A DNA stretch of 64,000 nt from Selenomonadaceae bacterium (GTDB taxonomy: Bacteria; Bacillota; Negativicutes; Selenomonadales; Selenomonadaceae). The notes under the pieces were generated by a model. The model saw nothing but the letters and a program-made list of their open reading frames with translations. It had not been told where the DNA came from and ran no database searches. The number at the start of each line of letters is the position of its first letter. Positions within the stretch are counted from its first letter, which is position 1. The stretch covers positions 42,155-106,154 of the forward strand of contig JAUNIB010000006.1 of assembly GCA_030523645.1 (NCBI GenBank), written 5' to 3'. This document shows, one piece after another, positions 60,047 to 64,000 of the stretch. The position numbers and the translations under genes are program-made.

Positions 60047-60225
60047 ATAATCTTCCATTAAATAAGCTGCATTGCGGTTTGGAAAAACATCAAAACAGAC
60101 CTCACGCAATTCAGCAAAATTTCAATTCATTATATCACGGCAAAAAGGAATTGTGAACAAAACAGTCTTGATTTTTCTCGCTATCCTCTGTAGTATTGTG
60201 TTGAGTGAGGAAAGGTGGAATCTAT

Positions 60226-61083
60226 ATGTCTCATGCGGTCAAATCCCCGCAGAGCTGGGGCGGGTATGTAAAGAAATATTTTTTCCTGCTTCTCGGTGCC
60301 TGGCTGTATGCCTACGGACTGGAAATGTTCCTGGTGCCTAATGACATCATCGACGGCGGCGTAGTCGGTATAGCTCTGATGATGAATGAGTTGACGGGTA
60401 TTGACTTCGCAATTCTGTTTGCGTTGATAAATCTGCCCTTCATTATATTGGGGTGGCGAAATATCGGCTGGCGGTTTGCAGTATCGACTATTGTGTCGGT
60501 CATTGCAATGTCAGTATTTTCCGAGTGGTATCACAACCCGGATGCCGTGACTCGTGACGCTTTTCTTTCTACCATCTTCGGCGGTGTTGTAGCTGGACTT
60601 GGCTGCGGCCTCATCATCCGCAACGGCGGTTCCCTTGACGGTACCGAGATAGTGGCCATCATCATGAATCGACGGATAAGCTTCTCCGTCGGAGAAATTG
60701 TCTTGGGCTTCAATCTGGTCATCCTTGGCTCGGCCGGATTGCTTTGGGGCTGGGACAAGGCAATGTATTCGCTGATAGCCTACTCTGTCATCGCCAGAAT
60801 GATTGATATTGTCGTGAAGGGATTTGATGACAATTACGCGGTGTTCATTATCTCGCACAAATACGATGAGGTAACAAAGGCTCTTGTAGAGATGGGCAGC
60901 GGAGTCACACTGCTTCATGGTGCCGGCGGTTACATGGGAGATGTCCGGGAGGTAATTTATTGTGTTGTCAATCGTCTGGAGCTGGAGAGTCTGAAGGCGA
61001 ATGTGAGGTCTGTAGACCCCAATGCCTTCCTGACGATAAATTCTGTCCGCGAAATGGTAGGCGGACGGATAAAGAGAGACTAG
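60226..61083 (+). CDS. YitT family membrane protein (DUF161 + DUF2179)
   Basis: A protein of 285 residues starting at ATG 60226 with AGGAAAGGTGG upstream. About five membrane segments (FFLLLGAWLYAYGLEMFLVPNDIIDGGVVGIALM; LGCGLIIRNGGSLDGTEIVAI) are followed by a cytoplasmic DUF2179 domain (about 205-280: VFIISHKYDEVTKALVEMGSGVTLLHGAGGY). The family is widespread in Firmicutes; its transport role is not established. Plus strand, opposite to the heptose operon. Confidence 0.88.
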   Translation: MSHAVKSPQSWGGYVKKYFFLLLGAWLYAYGLEMFLVPNDIIDGGVVGIALMMNELTGIDFAILFALINLPFIILGWRNIGWRFAVSTIVSVIAMSVFSEWYHNPDAVTRDAFLSTIFGGVVAGLGCGLIIRNGGSLDGTEIVAIIMNRRISFSVGEIVLGFNLVILGSAGLLWGWDKAMYSLIAYSVIARMIDIVVKGFDDNYAVFIISHKYDEVTKALVEMGSGVTLLHGAGGYMGDVREVIYCVVNRLELESLKANVRSVDPNAFLTINSVREMVGGRIKRD

Positions 61084-61138
61084 AAAAGTATGGGCAATGT
61101 CTAAAAGCTGAAATTCAATTTACAAGAGGTATAAAAAA

Positions 61139-62428
61139 ATGAATGTAATCCATGACCTGTTAGCTTTTATTGAGGCTTCGCCCTCCGCCTTTCACACGGT
61201 AAAAAGCACTGCCCAGCTTCTGAATGCCGGCGGCTTCAACGAACTTCGCTGGGGTCGACCCTGGATGCTGACTCCCGGCGGCCGCTATTTCACCAGAGTT
61301 TTCGGCTCTACTCTGATTGCCTTCCGCATCGGTCAGCGGCCGGGAGCCAGTGACAGCCGCCTGAAGATTGCGGCCTGTCATACTGATTTCCCCGGCTTCC
61401 GTGTTAAGCCGAATCCGGATATCGCGAAACAGGGCTATGCTATGGTCAATGTTTCCCCCTACGGCGGGCTGAATGTATCTTCCTGGCTGGACCGTCCCCT
61501 CTCCATGGCCGGAAAAATCGTTTTCAAAGGCAAGAACGAGTATGAGCCGGAAGTAGGACTGATTGACTTTACTCGTCCTATGTTTGCCATCCCCCGGTTG
61601 GCGCCTCATCTGGCCAAGGACACCACGAAGGAATGTCTTGACCGGCAGAACGACCTCACGCCCATCGCCGGACTGATTGATGCAGTAACCGGCGGTAAGG
61701 GAGAGAAATATTTCCTGACGAAGCTGGGCAGAGAAATACAGCGTGACCCGGAGACAATTCTTTCTTATGATTTGAATATCTACCCTGTGGAGCACGGTGT
61801 CAGTGTTGGAATGGATGCTGAGATGGTATCGGCTCCCCGTTTGGACAATCTTACCAGTGCTAAGGCCTGCCTCGACGGCATCATCGACGGACGGGTTGAG
61901 ACCGGTATTGCTATTTCCTGCTTCTTTGACAATGAGGAAGTCGGCAGCCGCACGAAGCAGGGGGCAGATTCTTCCGTCATCCGTGATGTGCTGGCAGCCA
62001 TCGCCCGCGGACTGGAGTTGGACGAGGACACCATGGCAGAGAAGATTGCCGACGGCTTCCTTCTCAGTGTAGATGTAGCGCAGGGCTATCATCCCTGCTA
62101 CAGCGACAGATACGATCCTACCGCCGCTCCGGCGTTAGGCAGCGGCGTTGTCATCAAGGAATCCGTCAGCGGAACCTATGTGAGTGATGCGGAATCTGTG
62201 GCCATCGTGAAGGGGATAGCCGGGAAGTATGGCATTCCCGTGGCAGAATTTGTAAATCGCTCTACCGTAAGAGGCGGCTCTACCCAGGGCTCTATGCTCA
62301 GTGCCAGCCTCGGAATGAGAGCCCAGGACATTGGCGTTCCCATCTTGGCTATGCACAGTGCCAGAGAGCTTATGGCGGCAAAGGATATGGAGGCCCTCAG
62401 CTCTCTCCTGCGAGCATTCTTTGACTGA
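61139..62428 (+). CDS. apeB: M18 family aminopeptidase
   Basis: A zinc aminopeptidase of 429 residues. It starts DLLAFIEASPSAFHTVKST, shows the first metal His-Asp in AACHTDFPGFRVKP, PYGGLNVSSWLDRPLSMAG, the metal/catalytic Asp-Glu-Glu in CFFDNEEVGSRTKQGADS, and the C-terminal VNRSTVRGGSTQGSMLSASLGMRAQDIGVPILAMHSARE. It removes N-terminal residues, preferably acidic or neutral, in the cytoplasm as a multi-subunit complex. Length is normal. It follows the YitT gene by 55 bases. Confidence 0.95.
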   Translation: MNVIHDLLAFIEASPSAFHTVKSTAQLLNAGGFNELRWGRPWMLTPGGRYFTRVFGSTLIAFRIGQRPGASDSRLKIAACHTDFPGFRVKPNPDIAKQGYAMVNVSPYGGLNVSSWLDRPLSMAGKIVFKGKNEYEPEVGLIDFTRPMFAIPRLAPHLAKDTTKECLDRQNDLTPIAGLIDAVTGGKGEKYFLTKLGREIQRDPETILSYDLNIYPVEHGVSVGMDAEMVSAPRLDNLTSAKACLDGIIDGRVETGIAISCFFDNEEVGSRTKQGADSSVIRDVLAAIARGLELDEDTMAEKIADGFLLSVDVAQGYHPCYSDRYDPTAAPALGSGVVIKESVSGTYVSDAESVAIVKGIAGKYGIPVAEFVNRSTVRGGSTQGSMLSASLGMRAQDIGVPILAMHSARELMAAKDMEALSSLLRAFFD

Positions 62429-62449
62429 GAAACATAAATTATGAAGCAC

Positions 62450-62488
62450 ACCCTCCTTGCGGTTCCGGCTGCAGGGAGGGTATTTTTT
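62450..62488 (+). terminator. Terminator after the M18 gene
   Basis: ACCCTCC and GGAGGGT arms with an inner TGC/GCA helix, then A and six T residues. Confidence 0.88.
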
Positions 62489-62595
62489 ATGGAAATTTAA
62501 TGATTGAGCCGGATATTTTTGCTAAAATAATTTTGAAAGTCAACGATATTATCAATGAAGAAAAACTGGAGAGAAATCTGAAAAGAGGTGCGGCT

Positions 62596-63621
62596 GTGAC
62601 GAATATAAACTATGTAAAGCATTATCTTGGCTTGGCCATCTGGGGCGGCAGCCTTGGAGCAGCCATTCATTATCACGAACCGAAGCTTGGCGTTTTGGCC
62701 TTGATTGTATTTTTTCTGTTCACTACCTGGAGCTATTTGAAGTGGCTGATTATCGGCATTGCCGCCGTGGTACTGCTCTGTGCAATATTCCCGATACTGG
62801 CACCCTTTGCCATGCTGATTGCTATTATCGGAATCCTGCTGAGAATCAGATTTATCTGGCGCAATCGTCGGGCTATATTCACCGGTCTCTATGCTTACGG
62901 AAGTTATCTTGCGTTGCTGTATCTGCCGGAGATTGAGCGAATGGCTGAGTACCAGCCATATTTTCTGCCGGCGGCTGCAGCGGCAACTGTAATCCTTCAT
63001 GGTCTGGTGTACTGGCTGTACAAGAATGGCTACGATACGGACAGGGCATTCGGCATTATGGGACTGACCCCGCTGATTATTATCGCCTTTGTGATTCCCT
63101 TTGTCCGTCTGCCCATCATGGAGTCAGTGATAGATGTGCTGATACCGGACTCCATAGTGCCTGATGCAGTCTCCGACGCAGTAGGGAGTGTCGTTCGCCC
63201 GGTAGTCGCTGCGGCTGCCACCGGAAGTGACGCTGCCGATACTGCTCAGCGGGCAAACGAGGGAAGCTCTTTGGTAGAGGCCGTAGGAGATAAAGCCTGT
63301 GAGCTGGGAGGACGGTTTGCCGAAGCGGCAGCGATAGAAGCCGGCCGTCAGGCGACACAACTTGGTACCGATATAGTGGCTCACGGAGCCGATACCGTCA
63401 GTGATGTGGCAAACACTGCCATTGACGAGGCAGGCCGCGTGATGAAGGATGCTATTACCGACACCGGAGACTACATCAGCAGCACGGTGAAATCGGCATT
63501 ATCCTCCGACGGAGTAACTGCAGCAGATACGGTAAATGTACAAACCGAGACCGTTTCAGCGGAGAATATTTCTCCGGAAACAGTTGACAACTGGACTCGT
63601 ATAAAAACGGACAAAGCCTGA
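62596..63621 (+). CDS. Membrane protein with a long Ala/Asp-rich helical tail, function unknown
   Basis: A protein of about 341 residues. GTG at 62596, 6 bases after AGAGGTG, is preferred; an ATG at 62500 lacks a ribosome-binding site. Five or six membrane segments fill about 10-185 (LGLAIWGGSLGAAI; LIIGIAAVVLLCAIFPILAP; IMGLTPLIIIAFVIPFV). The last 150 residues are an amphipathic Ala/Val/Asp-rich stretch (VSDVANTAIDEAGRVMKDAI; TDTGDYISSTVKSAL) like apolipoprotein- or LEA-type helices. I do not recognise the family. Monocistronic. Confidence 0.6.
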   Translation: MTNINYVKHYLGLAIWGGSLGAAIHYHEPKLGVLALIVFFLFTTWSYLKWLIIGIAAVVLLCAIFPILAPFAMLIAIIGILLRIRFIWRNRRAIFTGLYAYGSYLALLYLPEIERMAEYQPYFLPAAAAATVILHGLVYWLYKNGYDTDRAFGIMGLTPLIIIAFVIPFVRLPIMESVIDVLIPDSIVPDAVSDAVGSVVRPVVAAAATGSDAADTAQRANEGSSLVEAVGDKACELGGRFAEAAAIEAGRQATQLGTDIVAHGADTVSDVANTAIDEAGRVMKDAITDTGDYISSTVKSALSSDGVTAADTVNVQTETVSAENISPETVDNWTRIKTDKA

Positions 63622-63655
63622 TGTATAAGGGGTTAATCACAATTACACATGATAG

Positions 63656-63692
63656 TTTCGACAGGGCTAGCATCCTGTCGAAATTATTTTTA
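63656..63692 (+). terminator. Terminator before the rRNA operon
   Basis: TTTCGACAGG (63656-63665) and CCTGTCGAAA (63674-63683) followed by a T-rich run. Confidence 0.88.
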
Positions 63693-63713
63693 ATAAAAAA
63701 TACAAAAAACATG

Positions 63714-63742
63714 TTGACAAAAACTCAATAGTGGGTTATTAT
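63714..63742 (+). promoter_or_regulatory. rRNA operon promoter
   Basis: TTGACA (63714-63719), a 17-base spacer and TATTAT (63737-63742), about 205 bases before the 16S 5' end. Confidence 0.85.
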
Positions 63743-63948
63743 ATGCAAGCTGACTCACGAAAGCGAGTCAAACGAACGGCTCGAAAGAGTCAGGTGTTCT
63801 CTGAAAACTGAACAATGCAGCAAACATGAATCACTTTTTCACACGAAAGATGATTCAAGCCAGATGTGCGAGTCGAGAAGGCTTCGAAAGAAGTCGGTCA
63901 AGACAAAAACAAATTAATTTCGAAACAGAGCCAAACAGGCTACTTCAT
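63743..63948 (+). other. 16S rRNA leader
   Basis: Untranslated leader of about 206 bases. It holds a TGACTC-ACGAAAGC-GAGTCA hairpin (63751-63770) just after the promoter and the phrase TTCTCTGAAAACTGAACAA (63799-63817), which is widespread in Firmicutes rRNA leaders. The pieces around it should pair with sequence beyond 16S to form the processing stem, which is outside the window. Confidence 0.7.
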
Positions 63949-64000
63949 ACAATGGAGAGTTTGATCCTGGCTCAGGACGAACGCTGGCGGCGCGCTTAAC
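63949..64000 (+). rRNA. rrs: 16S ribosomal RNA, 5' end (partial)
   Basis: GAGAGTTTGATCCTGGCTCA at 63955-63974 and GGACGAACGCTGGCGGCGCG are the universal 16S 5' sequence. By alignment with the E. coli 5' end, base 1 is placed at 63949. The gene runs off the window. Confidence 0.97.

Noticed and set aside
1..64000. CRISPR arrays, tRNA genes, prophage or complete insertion sequences
   Set aside because: No regularly spaced repeats, tRNA-like cloverleaf sequences, integrase or transposase genes were recognised on reading the window; repeated intergenic elements are irregularly spaced and palindromic.

Overview
The window reads as chromosome of a diderm Firmicute (class Negativicutes, Selenomonadales-like). 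The ribosomal-protein order and the Firmicutes-type walJ-htrA-rlmH and mbl-flgF/G gene orders sit beside genes that need an outer membrane: flagellar L- and P-ring proteins (flgH, flgI), a two-partner-secretion (FhaC/ShlB-like) outer-membrane translocator, and LPS heptose synthesis and transfer genes. The organism assignment is an inference from gene content; the 52 bases of 16S rRNA at the right end are too short to refine it.

Layout. 1-5.7 kb: end of the ribosomal super-operon (rpmD', rplO, secY, adk, infA, rpmJ, rpsM, rpsK, rpsD, rpoA, rplQ). 5.7-8.5 kb: a secreted DUF3089 hydrolase and thiW-thiM behind a TPP-riboswitch-like leader. 8.5-13.5 kb: recA, recX, a Fur-box-controlled DUF3793-flavodoxin pair, and guaA. 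13.6-15.5 kb: an AT-rich insert with an arsR-type regulator and an ArsP-like permease, flanked by 18/20 direct repeats. 15.6-22.6 kb: a catabolic cluster (permease, asparaginase, carbamoylase-type amidase, DAO-type flavoenzyme, etfB, etfA). 22.6-25.3 kb: fused feoAB plus a tiny Cys-rich FeoB-associated protein. 25.6-30.7 kb: DUF2156-GNAT pair, an orphan protein, ftsZ, a DUF401 permease. 30.7-33.5 kb (minus): walJ/yycJ, htrA, rlmH. 33.6-40.2 kb: queF, cobA, murA, the FhaC-like translocator, a DUF3298-type protein, ubiX. 40.3-47.8 kb: mbl, flgF, flgG, flgA, flgH, flgI, flgJ and a secreted NAGPA-domain protein. 47.8-50.4 kb: a possible structured RNA, rpsT, a glucosaminidase, a stand-alone AICAR transformylase. 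50.5-60.1 kb: LPS genes, AT-rich on the left (glycosyltransferases, O-antigen ligase), then a minus-strand heptose operon with a decayed second copy of hldD. 60.2-63.7 kb: YitT-type protein, M18 aminopeptidase, a membrane protein. The window ends in an rRNA promoter, leader and the 16S 5' end.

The most unusual signal is non-coding. At least six intergenic palindromic elements of about 130-170 nt share internal modules, but each ends in its own pair of complementary outer arms. Four transcription terminators similarly share an almost identical hairpin tip on unrelated basal stems. Other points of interest are a TPP-like leader with a shortened 3' half, the hldD remnant, the insert flanked by direct repeats, and the amidase-oxidase-ETF cluster. 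No CRISPR array, prophage, complete insertion sequence or tRNA gene was recognised.
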